From positions 34,753,885 through 34,817,884 of the forward strand of contig NC_084844.1 of the NCBI RefSeq assembly GCF_033115175.1: DNA of 64,000 nt, written 5' to 3'. The notes below the pieces were generated by a model, which saw only the letters and a program-made list of their open reading frames with translations, searched no databases and was not told the DNA's origin. The position numbers and the translations under genes were made by a program. Source of the DNA: Lepus europaeus (lineage: Eukaryota > Chordata > Mammalia > Lagomorpha > Leporidae). This document shows positions 35,417-45,835 of this stretch, in pieces. Position 1 is the first letter of the stretch. Each line of letters opens with the position of its first letter.

Positions 35417-36403
35417 GACAAAAAAAGTTTGGGCACTAACGCTTCACCCGTTCCTGGTATACAAGCTCTTCAGCAGCCACATTGGGATGTAAAAGTAACC
35501 TAAACTAATCTTCACGAGGTCAGCCAGTCTTAATAAAGGACAAGTATGGAATATGTCTTGGAATATCAGCTAATGAAAGCAATAGTTATGAAACATTTAA
35601 AGTAAGGATTTTTTTAAATGTTCTTATTTCATGTTTATTTTATCCTCTTATATTTGTGTCTGTATGTTTACAATGTGCAAAAGTAACATATACGCATATC
35701 AGAAATGTCTGCAGGCCATTGGGGTAGTCTGCTCTGTGTTTACAGCCACTTAAGGTGCTTTCAAAAATTAGTTCTCTGCAGATTTCTGTTACTCTTTCCA
35801 GATTATAGCATCAGTAGGTTCCAGTCTTTGCTTTTTCCTTTCCTTTAATAATATCCTTGTCCCAGATCTTCTAAAATCATTTTTCCCATCTGTAAGCTTT
35901 CAGGTTGCCGACTAATCATACCTTGCGATTATATAGACTTTCTGCTTAGTCATCAGAGGGATTTTAAATAACCCAGTCTCAAGGTACTGCCCAAACAGTA
36001 AAATAGAGGTAAAAACCAGTGTGTCCCGAGTTTTCATAACAAAGGATTACTGCCCTATAACCTCCTTATTCCAAAGTATGCTTTTTCAGGAAAGTAAATA
36101 TAATTTAGGTGTCCACGACAATAATGCTTAGCGCCTTAAAAAAAAGTGGTTGAGAAAGGACCAGGGCTCATATTAAATAAAATCTTTATAAATATCCATT
36201 TCGTATTGTTTGGCTTAGGCATTTCAACTGCTTAACCTTTAAATGGGACTAAACAAGTCACTCTTTTTTAAGTTAATTCATTTCTGTGTTACTAAACACA
36301 GAGCCCCAGTTTCATGAAGAACCATAGTTAACAGAAGAAACACCTGGCTGAAAAAATCCAGATGGAATCATGAACAATTTAAAGAAAATTTCAGATCATC
36401 TTC
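35417..36403. other. VMP1: Unique VMP1 intron 10 sequence
   Basis: About 1 kb without recognisable elements. Confidence 0.6.
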
Positions 36404-36545
36404 TTAAAAAAAAAATTTAAAAAAAAAAAAAGTTTATTTATTTGAAAGGCCTCTGGAGCTACAGAGAGGAAAAGGGAGAGAGAGATTCCGTCCTCCCCAG
36501 ATTGCCACAACAGCCGGGGCTGAGCCTCGCCTCTCAGATCTTCTA
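36404..36545 (-). mobile_element. C-repeat SINE fragment (tail half)
   Basis: A/T-rich start, gtttatttatttgaaaggcc, ends at tgagcctcgcctctcag. The head half is lost. Confidence 0.75.
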
Positions 36546-36686
36546 CTACCAAGTCCTAGTCTGATGATTGTTTCTGTGATGGAAAAGAGATTCAAAGTAG
36601 AGCAAAGAGCATGTTTTCGATGTCTGGGGTACCAGCATGTTTAAGAGTTACACAGTTTGAAAGGAGTCCCTTAAAAAACAGGAATA

Positions 36687-37022
36687 GGGGCCAGTGCTGT
36701 GGCTCAGGGAGTAAAGCAGCCACCTTGCGGTGCTGGCATCCCATATGGGCACCACTTGGAGTCCCAGCTGCTCCATTTCTAATCCAGCTCTCTGCTGTAG
36801 CCTGGAAAAGCAGTAGAAGATGGCCCAGGAGCTGGTGCTGCGGCGTAATGGGTAAAGCTGCTCTCTGCAGTGCCAGCATCTCCACTTCGAGTCCTGGCTG
36901 CTCCACTTCCAATCCAGCTCCCTGCTATGACCTGGGAAAGCAGTAGAAGATGGCCCAAGTCCTTGGGCCCCTGCACCCACGTGGGAGACCTGAAAGAAGC
37001 TCCTGGTTCCTTAAAAAAAAAA
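36687..37022 (+). mobile_element. Tandem pair of 3'-truncated C-repeat SINEs
   Basis: The first unit is 36687-36828, cut at agatggcccag. The second, 36829-37022, restarts with gctggtgctgcggcgtaatg and is cut at agctcctggttcctt before an A-run. Neither has the CT-rich tail. Confidence 0.85.
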
Positions 37023-37302
37023 TGAGCAATGATTTTTTTTTTTAAGAAAATGATTTATTCTATGGTCTACTTTAAAAAAGAGAGAAACAGAAATAATAAT
37101 GACGGATGAATTTTAGGAGTGCTCCTTATAGGGTGCGTGCTCCCCATTAACCAACAAATGAAAATTTAAGCATTGTGAAAACCAAGAGGAATCACTCCAC
37201 CCACTCAATACAACCTCTGCCAATTGTGATGCTTCCTCGGGAATATTTCTGGTGTTTGTCGGTAGAGGGTATAATGTAGCCCTTTATAATGAGGAAATAT
37301 GG
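37023..37302. other. VMP1: Unique VMP1 intron 10 sequence
   Basis: Nothing recognised. Confidence 0.5.
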
Positions 37303-37319
37303 AAAGAGTTGAAAATCCA

Positions 37320-37667
37320 GGGGCCCGGTGCCATGACTCACTTGGTTAATCCTCCGCCTGCAGCGCCGGCATCCCATATAGGCGCCAGGTTCTAGTGTGG
37401 GTTGTTCCTCTTCCAGTCCAGCTCTCTGCTGTGCCCTGGGAGGGCAGTGGAGGATGGCCCAGGTCCTTGGACCCTGCACCCGCATGGGAGACCAGGAGAA
37501 GCACCTGACTCCTGGCTTTGGATCGGCGTAGCGCCGGCCGTAGCGACCATTTGGGGAGTGAACCAACAGAAAGGAAGACCTTTCTCTTTGTCTCTCTCTG
37601 TCTATAACTCTACCTGTCAAATAAATAAATTTAAAAAAAAAAAGGCTACTAGTTAAAAAAAAAAAAA
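37320..37667 (+). mobile_element. C-repeat SINE with 15-bp TSD
   Basis: TSD aaagagttgaaaatc at 37303-37317 and 37668-37682. Same subtype as 34335-34690 (gccatgactcacttggttaa head, ctacctgtcaaataaat end). Confidence 0.94.
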
Positions 37668-37682
37668 AAAGAGTTGAAAATC

Positions 37683-38078
37683 TAAATACAGATTTCTTGT
37701 CAGGTAAGTCGTGTCCAAAAGCAGAGTAACAGATACATGGGTATGTAGATAGGAAAAAAGTTTTCCATAAAACTAGTTTTGAGCCCTGAGTAGGTTTGGA
37801 GTTTTGTGTTTGTTTTTTTTTTCTTTTAATCTTTTATTTGCATTTCTGAGGAGTCCTCCCCACTCCTTTTTAAATTAGTAGCAGAAGTACAATTATTGCC
37901 ATTAGAATAATTTGTTGGAAATTTAATTTTTGATATTAATCTGCTACTTGTGCCAGACTAAAAATATTAAGATACCACCACCCGCAGAGGTTTTTCTGCC
38001 CACCACAGTGAAAGTCCACACAGCGAGGAAAAACAGATGAAGTCAACTTTTCTCTTTTCTCCTTTCTTTCTCTCTCTC
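37683..38078. other. VMP1: Unique VMP1 intron 10 sequence
   Basis: About 400 bp. Nothing recognised. Confidence 0.5.
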
Positions 38079-38412
38079 TTTTTTTTTTATTTTTTATTTT
38101 TATTTTTTTGACAGGCAGAGTGGACAGTAGAGGGAGACAAAGAGAAAGGTCTTCCTTTTTGCCGCTGGCTCACCCTCCAATGGCTGCCGTGGTAGGTGCG
38201 CTGCGGCCGGCGCACCGCGCCGCTCCGATGGCAGGAGCCAGGTGCTTCTCCTGGTCTCCCATGGGGTGCAGGGCCCAAGAACTTGAGCCATCCTCCACTG
38301 CACTCCCTGGCCACAGCAGAGAGCTGGCCTGGAAGAGGGGCAACCGGGACTAGAACCCAGTGTGCCGGCGCCGCAAGGCGGAGGATTAGCCTGTTAAGCC
38401 ACGGCGCCGGCC
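38079..38412 (-). mobile_element. Young C-repeat SINE
   Basis: T-rich tail, gacaggcagagtggacag, ending ccacggcgccggccc. Flanks share ctctctcttttttt. It forms an inverted pair with 38514-38871. Confidence 0.93.
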
Positions 38413-38513
38413 CTCTCTCTTTTTTTTAAAGGCATTCTTACCTAGAGCAAGTGACTATTTATAAGCTTGGTTTATCTTTTTAGTCAAAGAGTTTTACTGA
38501 AAAAAAATGGCTC

Positions 38514-38871
38514 GGCCGGCACCGTGGCTTGACAGGCTAATCCTCCACCTTGTGGCGCTGGCACACCGGGTTCTAGTCCCGGTCGGGGCGCCGGAATCTA
38601 TCTCGGTTGCCCCTCTTCCAGGCCAGCTCTCTGCTATGGCCCGGGAAGGCAGTGGAGGATGGCCCAAGTCCTTGGGCCCTGCACCCGCATGGGAGACCAG
38701 GAAAAAGCACCTGTCTCCTGCCTTCGGATCAGCATGATGTGCCGGCCGCAGCGGCCATTGGAGGGTGAACCAATGGCAAAAAGGAAGACCTTTCTCTCTG
38801 TCACTCTCTCTCACTATTCAGTCTGCGTATCAAAAAAAAAAAAAAAAAGAAGAAAAGAAGAAGAAAAAAAT
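38514..38871 (+). mobile_element. Young C-repeat SINE
   Basis: ggccggcaccgtggcttgac to a long A/G-rich tail. TSD aaaaatggctc/aaaattggctc. Only 101 bp separates it from an inverted young copy. Confidence 0.93.
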
Positions 38872-38944
38872 TGGCTCTCTCTGTGTTTATTTACCTCCTT
38901 TATGCTCTGTATCACAAAACTGTAGTGTTTTTTTTTTGTACACT

Positions 38945-39263
38945 CTTTTTTTTTTTTATTAATATTTATTTACTTGAAAGAGTTAAACAGAGAAAGAGAT
39001 GTGGAGAGAGAGGTCGTCCATCCTCTTGGTCCACTTCCCAGTTGGCCACAATGGCCAGAGCTGTGCTGATCCAAAGCCAGGAGCTTCTTCTGGGTCTCCC
39101 ATATGGATGCAGGGGCCTAAGGAGTTGGACCATCTTCTACTGTTTTCCCAGGTCATAGCAGAGAGCTGGATCGGAATTGGAGCAGCCAGGACTTGAACTG
39201 GCATCCATATGATATGCCAGCACTGCAGGTGGCGACTTTACCCGTTATGCCACACTGCTGGCC
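38945..39263 (-). mobile_element. Older C-repeat SINE with TSD
   Basis: Flanks caaaactgtagt (38916) and caaaactatagt (39264). The body ends ccacactgctggcct. Confidence 0.88.
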
Positions 39264-39275
39264 TCAAAACTATAG

Positions 39276-40130
39276 TTCTTTTAACTTCCTCAGAGCCTAA
39301 TGGCAGGTGGAAGACTTCACCCACTCACTGAGGACTGAGATGAGTGTTCTTAGCCAGGTGCTCAGAGTAGTTGTGAATGTGATAGTTTCCCCAGGATGGC
39401 ACTGAGGCTATTTCCTAAGCCCGCTATTAAAAGCCACTGAACTGTGATGCAAATAATCTCTCTTCCCAGGTTCCTACCTTCTGTTAATTTAGAATATCAG
39501 AATGGACTCTTGCTTCCGGTCTGCTACTTGAAAATTACATGAGAGATGAGGTTGTGAGCTGATATTTTTTGCGTTAAATCCATGTTAGGAATGACAGCTG
39601 TACTCCCAGTTTTTATCTAGCCTGTCACTAAAATAACTTTAGTGGTCATTAAGAAAACTCTAGGGGAAGATTGCTTTGTGTAAGCTGAAGCATCAGTAGC
39701 CTAAGCCCTTGTTGGTAGAGGCAGAAAAGTGAAAATAGAGGTAAAATTGTGATGAATATATAGTAAAAGATTAAGAAGATCTGACAAATAAGTATTTCTC
39801 TAATGCAGAATATATACATTTCAAGTGTGTTAACTTCTAGGATCATGTGGTATTTGACTCTGGTACTTTCGGTAAATAGAGTGCCATAAAGACGTTTAGC
39901 ATCTCTATTTTCAAATGTTTTCCTGGTCTTTAATGGGAATCTGCATAGGGACATCCCCCACCAACAGAAACTCCCCAAGACATGTGACCCACAACACCAT
40001 GGTAACTTAATCTCATCATTAGCCTGATACTTCTTTGAAAGTTGCATTTCATACAAATGTATAATTATGTGTACTTAGTCAGCTGAAGTATATCTCTGAA
40101 TCAATTTATGATGGCAAATCATTTATATTT
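39276..40130. other. VMP1: Unique VMP1 intron 10 sequence
   Basis: About 850 bp. No repeat recognised. Reading frames here have no recognisable protein. Confidence 0.55.
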
Positions 40131-40142
40131 AAAGTAAATCTA

Positions 40143-40477
40143 GGGGGCTGGCGCTGTGGCGCAGCGGGCTAACGCCCTGGCCTGAAGCGCCAGCATCCCA
40201 TATGAGCGCCGGTTCAAGACTTGGCTGCTTCACTTCCAATCCAGCTCTTTGCTATGGCCTGGGAAAACAGTAGAGGATGGCCCAAGTCCTTGGGCCCCTG
40301 CACCCGCATGGGAGATCTGAAGAAGCTCCCGGCTCTTGGCTTCAGGTCTGCACAGCTCCGGCGGTTGCAGCCAATTGGGGAGTGAACCATCGGATGGGAG
40401 AACCCCCCCTTCTCCTCTCTCTCTGTAACTCTGACTTTCAAATAAATAAATAAATAAATAAATCTTAAAAAATAAAT
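40143..40477 (+). mobile_element. C-repeat SINE with 12-bp TSD
   Basis: TSD aaagtaaatcta at 40131-40142 and 40478-40489. Head gggggctggcgctgtggcgc, tail (AAAT)n. Confidence 0.94.
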
Positions 40478-40677
40478 AAAGTAAATCTATAATGATTGCC
40501 AGTCCCTTATTCTTTCCTCTTAACAACAACAAAAAATCAGAATCTTTCTAACATTTAGGTTTTGGTCCTTAATTTTCTCTAAAATGATAGTTTAACTGTA
40601 GCTATCCTTTAGAGTGTTGTTATTAAGGTCAATGAAGCAATTTATGAAAATGAAAGTTCTTATAAATCTGCTATTTT

Positions 40678-41394
40678 TTTTCTTTTTCTTTTTTTAATTT
40701 TTTATTTATTTATTTATTTTTTTGACAGGCAGAGTGGCAGTGAGAGAGAGACAAAGAGAAAGGTCTTCCTTTTGCCGTTGGTTCACCCTCCAATGGCCGC
40801 CGCGGTAGGCACGCCACGGTAGGTGCGCTGCGGCCAGCGCACCGCGCTGATCCGATGGTAGGAGCCAGGTACTTATCCTGTTCTCCCATGGGGTGCAGGG
40901 CCCAAGGACTTGGGCCATCCTCCACTGCACTCCCTGGCCACAGCAGAGAGCTGGCCTGGAAGAGGGGCAACCGGGACAGGATCGGTGCCCCGACCGGGAC
41001 TAGAACCTGGTGGGCCGGCGCTGCAAGGCGGAGGATTAGCCTAATGAGCCGCGGCGCTGGCCTTTTTTTTTTTTTTTTTTACAGGCAGAGTGGATAAAGA
41101 GAGAGAGACAGAGAGAAAGGTCTTCCGTTTTGCCATTGGTTCACCCTCCAATGGCCGCTGCGGCCAGTGCATCTCGCTGATCCGAAGCCAGGAGCCAGGT
41201 GCTTCTCCTGGTCTCCCATGCAGGTGCAGGGCCCAAGGACTTGGGCCATCCTCCACTGCCTTCCCGGGCCATAGCAGAGAGCTGGCCTGGAAGAGGGGCA
41301 ACCGGGATAGAATCCGGCGCCCCAACCGGGACTAGAACCCAGTGTGCAAGTGCCGCAAGACGGAGGATTAGCCTGTTAAGCCACGGCGCCGGCC
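40678..41394 (-). mobile_element. Head-to-tail dimer of young C-repeat SINEs inside one TSD
   Basis: Two full minus copies, 40678-41062 and 41063-41394, are joined by a T18 run without any intervening duplication. The outer flanks ataaatctgctatttt at 40662-40677 and 41395-41410 are identical over 16 bp. The copies differ from each other: the first has an extra cacggtaggtgcg-type block, so it is not a simple assembly duplication. Confidence 0.92.
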
Positions 41395-41410
41395 ATAAAT
41401 CTGCTATTTT

Positions 41411-42589
41411 AAAACCAATCATTCAGTGCATGTATTTTACTGGAATTGTTTTTTATATTCATATTACATATTTCTAATGTAAATGGGTGAGCTATTTGCA
41501 TTCCTACCTGTAGTATATATGGAAATATTACTTGAAGTACTTTTTTCTCCTCTAAAGAAAAAAATTAGTCTTGTTGCCCCTTTGTAGTTAGAATCATTGC
41601 TGATAAAGAGCAACACAGCTCGGAGACAGCACTTCTGGTCGACCTTACTCACGAAAGGCCCCCGGCAAGTTTGTGAGCGAGAGCCAGAGCCCGCGGGCTG
41701 AGACTTCACCACCTCTGTCTGATGACTGTCTTAGGTCTTCTGGTCGGCTCAGTGCAAGTGTTGGTCTGCTTGGGCCTTTTTGCACATCCTTCAGTTCGCC
41801 TCACCCTGCACTGATCTCTTTTCCTCCAGTGCTTTCAGCTTATATCTTCTGTCCAAATGATTTAGGATTGACTTGTTAATTTATCTTACTCATAACTCAG
41901 TTCCTGTGTGCATGTGTTAAATCCCCATAATGATCTTTTAAGTTCCTGGTGGGCATGGACCAGTTCTTCCAGTTTCCCCCACTGCCAGTCCCCCATTGCA
42001 TCTGTTACTCCATTCAGTGTTCACTGGTTGGTAAATTCATAGGATCAAAGAAAAGTATTAGCCAGGATTTAGGACTGTATTGGCTTCTGATAAATGTAAT
42101 AGGAAAAAAAAAATCTCCCTTCTGCTGGTCTCTAGTTTATTACAAAAAGCAGCAACTGAATAAATGGAGATAAGAGGTAAAGTTACTTTGTACACTTAAC
42201 AGAAAGAGCATTAAGCACTGCTACAAATTCATAATGGAGTACCTTTTGCTGGCTCTAGGAAAAGAGATTGGGTTTGTTTGCCTTTCATCTAAAGTATGAC
42301 AGAAGAGAAAATAAAGGGTACAGAAAATAGAGGTGTTTGATTTTCTAAGTTGCCCTAAGTTACCCTTGTAAAAACCCCTGCAGTCTAAAACGGGAGCCTG
42401 GGAGCTGCAGTGGCCAAACCGGTTTAACAGCCCTCCCTCCAGGCATTCTGGGTGAGAGGGAGCTCCGAATACACAAACTTATCAAAGATCACTGTCCCAA
42501 TCAGCTCAGAACAAGCTGTTTAGTAATGTACTGGAGACTCTGTGCAAATCATCTGCCATAAACCATGAAATGATTCAAGGTTCAGAGTT
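41411..42589. other. VMP1: SINE-free VMP1 intron 10 sequence upstream of the miR-21 promoter
   Basis: 41850-42050 has a weak L2-like look. 42370-42480 is GC-richer, with an AAACCGGTTT palindrome. Confidence 0.5.
42416..42425. promoter_or_regulatory. Palindromic Grainyhead-like site AAACCGGTTT
   Basis: The perfect palindrome contains AACCGGTT, the consensus of Grainyhead-like (GRHL) epithelial factors. A related AACCAGTT occurs at 42822-42829. Both flank or lie within the inferred miR-21 promoter. Binding is not shown by sequence alone. Confidence 0.4.
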
Positions 42590-42870
42590 CCTTCTTTGTT
42601 CCTTTGTTAATCACTGACTTCTGACTAGGGGGAGGTGCCTCCCAAATTCGCTAATGCATTCTTTTTGGATAAGGATGACGCACGGATTGTCCTAATAAGG
42701 ACTTAGATTGAGAAAGGACCGCCCCCTCTGAGAAGATGGGACAAGTCAGGGAGAGGGCGGGCAGTTTCTTTTTTAACTAGGGATGACACAAGCATAAGTC
42801 ATTTCCTTATTAATCGGTTCAAACCAGTTCTTACAGGAACTGGTGGTGATAAATGTGGGACTTCTCAGAA
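42590..42870 (+). promoter_or_regulatory. MIR21: Inferred pri-miR-21 promoter/enhancer in VMP1 intron 10
   Basis: Human MIR21 has its own promoter (miPPR-21) in VMP1 intron 10, about 3-3.5 kb upstream of the hairpin. This block lies at -3.2 to -3.0 kb in the same intron. Visible motifs are four AP-1-like sites (TGACTAG 42622, TGACGCA 42676, TGACACA 42784, TAAGTCA 42795), a GC-box-like gagggcggg near 42755, a cctaataagg CArG-like element near 42691, and an inverted repeat at 42823-42844. The block is free of repeats. Assignment rests on position plus motifs; the exact start site is not visible. Confidence 0.72.
42823..42844. promoter_or_regulatory. MIR21: Perfect inverted repeat in the miR-21 promoter block
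   Basis: ACCAGTTC, six-base spacer TTACAG, GAACTGGT. The 22-bp palindrome could be a dimer-factor site and overlaps a Grainyhead-like AACCAGTT. Confidence 0.6.
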
Positions 42871-43207
42871 GTCATTCATTTTCTTCTTTGTGCCACCCCA
42901 GTGTGCAGCGTCAGCTGCACCGGCCTCACTCTTGTTAGAAGTAGCTCCTGGTTTGCAGCTCTGAGTTTATCCCAGACTTGTTGGGGGGAGAGATTTTTCT
43001 CCTGGAAGGGGCTGTTAGAAGGAAGAATTTATGTCCACTAACAAGAGTTCCCAGGATCTCGACAGCTCTCTGATTGTTATTTTATTCTTCTTCCTACCTA
43101 TTTTGTATTTTTTTGAAACCAGACGGTAAGTGGATTTTCTTTAATGTTTTTCTACTTTTCTTCCCAAATGTTATCTTTTGCCTTGGGCTTCCGTGCCCTG
43201 CTTCCAG

Positions 43208-43310
43208 TGCTGTCCCCGGCATAGGTCCGTCTCTGCAGAAGCCATTCCAGGAATACCTGGAGGCCCAGCGGCAGAAGCTTCACCACAGAAGCGAAATGGG
43301 CACACCACAG
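43208..43310 (+). CDS. VMP1: VMP1 coding exon (exon 11)
   Basis: The exon is 103 nt and completes the split Gly codon, then encodes [20 protein letters not shown] through SEMGTPQ, about residues 325-359. This is the cytosolic linker between the last VTT-domain helices. The acceptor is ccgtgccctgcttccag and the donor gtgagc. Arg in HHRSEM replaces the Lys I recall in human. The exon lies downstream of the inferred miR-21 promoter in intron 10, so it should also be part of the unspliced pri-miR-21 transcript. Confidence 0.97.
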
Positions 43311-43708
43311 GTGAGCATCCTCTTCCCTCAGGCAGCTTGTGCACGCGAATTTCAGTGTATAGATTGGGATTCCTTCGCCAGTTTCCTAACAGAGGTTGAG
43401 GCGCTATGTGCTCTCTCCTGGGAAATTTGTCTTTGTCTGAAACCTGCAGTATAACTTTTCTGTTTTGTACTTCTCCCAACAACAGGGGAAGGGCTAATGA
43501 AAAGTAATGGTTCTGCAACGTAGAGTGAATGAGGTGCTGCCTTGATCTTAAATGATTTATAGTAGGCTCTCCTCCTGAGTAGATTAAGACAATTTTACTT
43601 TTCCTCATAACAAAAGTATTAGGCTTAGTGCGATAACTTGAATGTCCCACTTTGTTATTTTCACTATTTTTCTTTTCAGCTGTGGGAAAATGATCTTTTA
43701 TATATATA

Positions 43709-43761
<53 letters not shown>

Positions 43762-44328
43762 TAAGACTCTTAACATTGCTGAACTTGAAAACTTAAACTG
43801 AGCCTGCCTTCTCTGTAAACAGCCCTCTGGCCAGGGGAAGTGACTAGAACAGGATGAGTAAGCAGTAACCTGAAGTGGGAAGCTTGTCTTTAATGGCCTC
43901 ACACAAGCTTCATGTGGTCCTTTGCTGCCCTCCGTTGTCCAGATGTGACTTCAGAAAATAGAAGCATTTATATTTTAGAGACAGTTCCCGGGACGGGAAC
44001 TGGGAGATGGAAAATGTCTAGCTCTCTTGACAATAATTGGAGGGTGCCTGACCGCTTCAGAAACGAGTGTAATCAGAGATTTAATTCTTAGGTCACAGTG
44101 AAAAGATGACAGAGGAACTCAACATTTGCCCAGTCATTCCAAACTGTATGAATCAACACTGCCTTTGCATCCATCAAAGGGGAGTCTTGAGAGACTGAGC
44201 GTAACATGTAGATTTCAGGGTAGCCTCCAGTTCTCATTCTTTTTCTTAAAACACTATGGGTCATTCCCTTTTTACTGTTCAACTAACGAAGCCTTTCTCT
44301 TTGGGTTGTTGTGCATTTCTTCCTACAG
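43311..44328 (+). other. VMP1: VMP1 intron 11 (about 1 kb), SINE-free
   Basis: Short intron with GT-AG ends. It holds a (TA)n(CA)n microsatellite and no other repeat. Confidence 0.8.
43698..43761. repeat. (TA)n(CA)n microsatellite in VMP1 intron 11
   Basis: About 23 TA units with one phase break (tttata at 43709), then nine CA units. It lies within the presumed pri-miR-21 transcript. Confidence 0.95.
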
Positions 44329-44472
44329 GGAGAAAACTGGTTGTCCTGGATGTTTGAGAAGTTGGTCGTTGTGATGGTGTGTTACTTCATCCTGTCTATC
44401 ATTAATTCCATGGCACAAAGTTATGCCAAACGAATTCAGCAACGGTTGAACTCAGAGGAGAAAACTAAATAA
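44329..44472 (+). CDS. VMP1: VMP1 terminal coding exon (exon 12) with stop codon
   Basis: The coding part is 144 nt: 47 residues plus TAA, about residues 360-406. It starts [12 protein letters not shown], continues through the last membrane helix ([16 protein letters not shown]), and ends with a charged tail, [13 protein letters not shown]. The C-terminal tail of VMP1 is the published Atg domain reported to bind Beclin-1. The acceptor is catttcttcctacag and the stop TAA is at 44470-44472. The five exons of the window sum to 168 codons, which matches the expected C-terminal portion of a 406-aa protein. Confidence 0.97.
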   Translation, partial: GENWLSWMFEKLVVVMVCYFILSIINSMAQSYAKRIQQRLNSEEKTK

Positions 44473-45690
44473 GCAGAAAAAAGTTCTTAACTGCAGAAAT
44501 TAGAATGGATGGGTTCTGCCTTAAAGTGGGAAGAATCCAAGCCAGGAAGGAAAATTCCCTTTTCCAATCTGTATCAGTTTAAAAACTTAATTCCTGAAAG
44601 CAGTTTAGCCCATATTTTGCACTGGCATACTTGTCCTTTGTTTGTTAAGGTAAGATATCCACCCTCAGTTCAGTCCATGTTGTGTTTTATCTGGGTGGAA
44701 TGTGACGTTCAGCCACAAACTTAACAGAAACTGGCCTGCTGTTCTTTACCTTCAAAAGGCCCATGTGGGACAATTAGAGAATTCCCACCACGTACAAAAA
44801 AGTTCCTAAGTCTGTTAAATATGTCAAGCTTTTTAGGCTTGTCACAAATGATTGCTTTGTTTTTCTAAGTCATCAAAATGTATATAAATTGTCTAGATTG
44901 GATAACAGTCTTGCATGTCTATCATGGTACAATTTAATATGCCATCCTGCCCAACCCTTCCTCTCCCACCCTCAAAACAGGGCCATTTTATGATGCATTG
45001 CACACCCTCTGGGGAAACTGATCTTTAAATTTTAAGACAGTATAAGGAAAATCTGGTTGGTGTCTCAAGAATGAACTGACACCATTTTTTATTCTGTATA
45101 TTTAGAATGAAGTCATGAAAACACTTTATAAAGACATCTTTGATCATTCCAGAATCGTGTCCGTTTTCTTGAGAGCATTTTAATTTTTTTTTTTTTTTTT
45201 TTTTTTACCTTTTAGCTAATACCAAGTGTGTGGCAGCTTACCAAATCCACCTACAACCAGCATTTCTTAAGCCTTCATTTGTTTGCTTGAAAGAGCCCCC
45301 ACCAAGGCCTCTGTCTTACTGGAACTGGGCAGCTCCCTCTGATAAAAGGCACCTTTGGGGCTGGCTTAGCCTGGGGATTGCTTGGTTTGTGAAAATAGGA
45401 GAGGAGGGGTGATAGCAAAGGACCTGGGAGAGAGAAAATCCTTTTTTTCTTTTTATATATTTATTTATTTGTGGGGTGGCACTTTGTCACTCATGTGTTA
45501 ATTTTAGCTAGCATGTTTAACTTGTTTAACATGTTCTGGTTTAACAGAAATTCACTCTTTTACATGACCCAATTTACTTTTCTCTTAAGTGTTTTACATG
45601 GGCTCTTTTTCCCCTTTGGGATGTTTCTAATCGAATTTATTCAGTTTGCTTTGGGAGGAAAATAAACAGTTTCACCTCTTTCTTTTAGGA
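44473..45690 (+). other. VMP1: VMP1 3' untranslated region (candidate extent)
   Basis: About 1.2 kb follows the stop codon with no SINE insertions. It holds a 23-base T run near 45184-45206. The nearest canonical poly(A) signal is AATAAA at 45661-45666, followed by a T/C-rich stretch, so cleavage near 45680-45690 is likely. That would put the mRNA end only about 150 bp before the miR-21 hairpin. Read-through VMP1-MIR21 transcripts are known in human. An earlier end using a non-canonical signal cannot be excluded. Confidence 0.7.
45661..45666 (+). promoter_or_regulatory. VMP1: Candidate VMP1 poly(A) signal AATAAA
   Basis: This is the first AATAAA after the VMP1 stop codon on the + strand, with a downstream U-rich ttcacctctttctttt element. 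Its position between the coding end and the miR-21 hairpin makes it the best candidate end of canonical VMP1 mRNA. Confidence 0.6.
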
Positions 45691-45835
45691 AAATTGATAT
45701 TGACATTGTGTCAAAATAGGATAGTATTGGTGTTAAATCTCAACAGGCCACAAATGCTTGATTTATTTTACCAAATCCTGCCTGAATGTCTGCTTGTTTT
45801 GCTACCGTCGTGACATCTCCATGGCTGTACCACTT

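Noticed and set aside
43171..43902. 243-aa minus-strand open frame
   Set aside because: It is antisense to VMP1 exon 11, includes the TA/CA microsatellite (YIYIYI), and has no homology I recognise.
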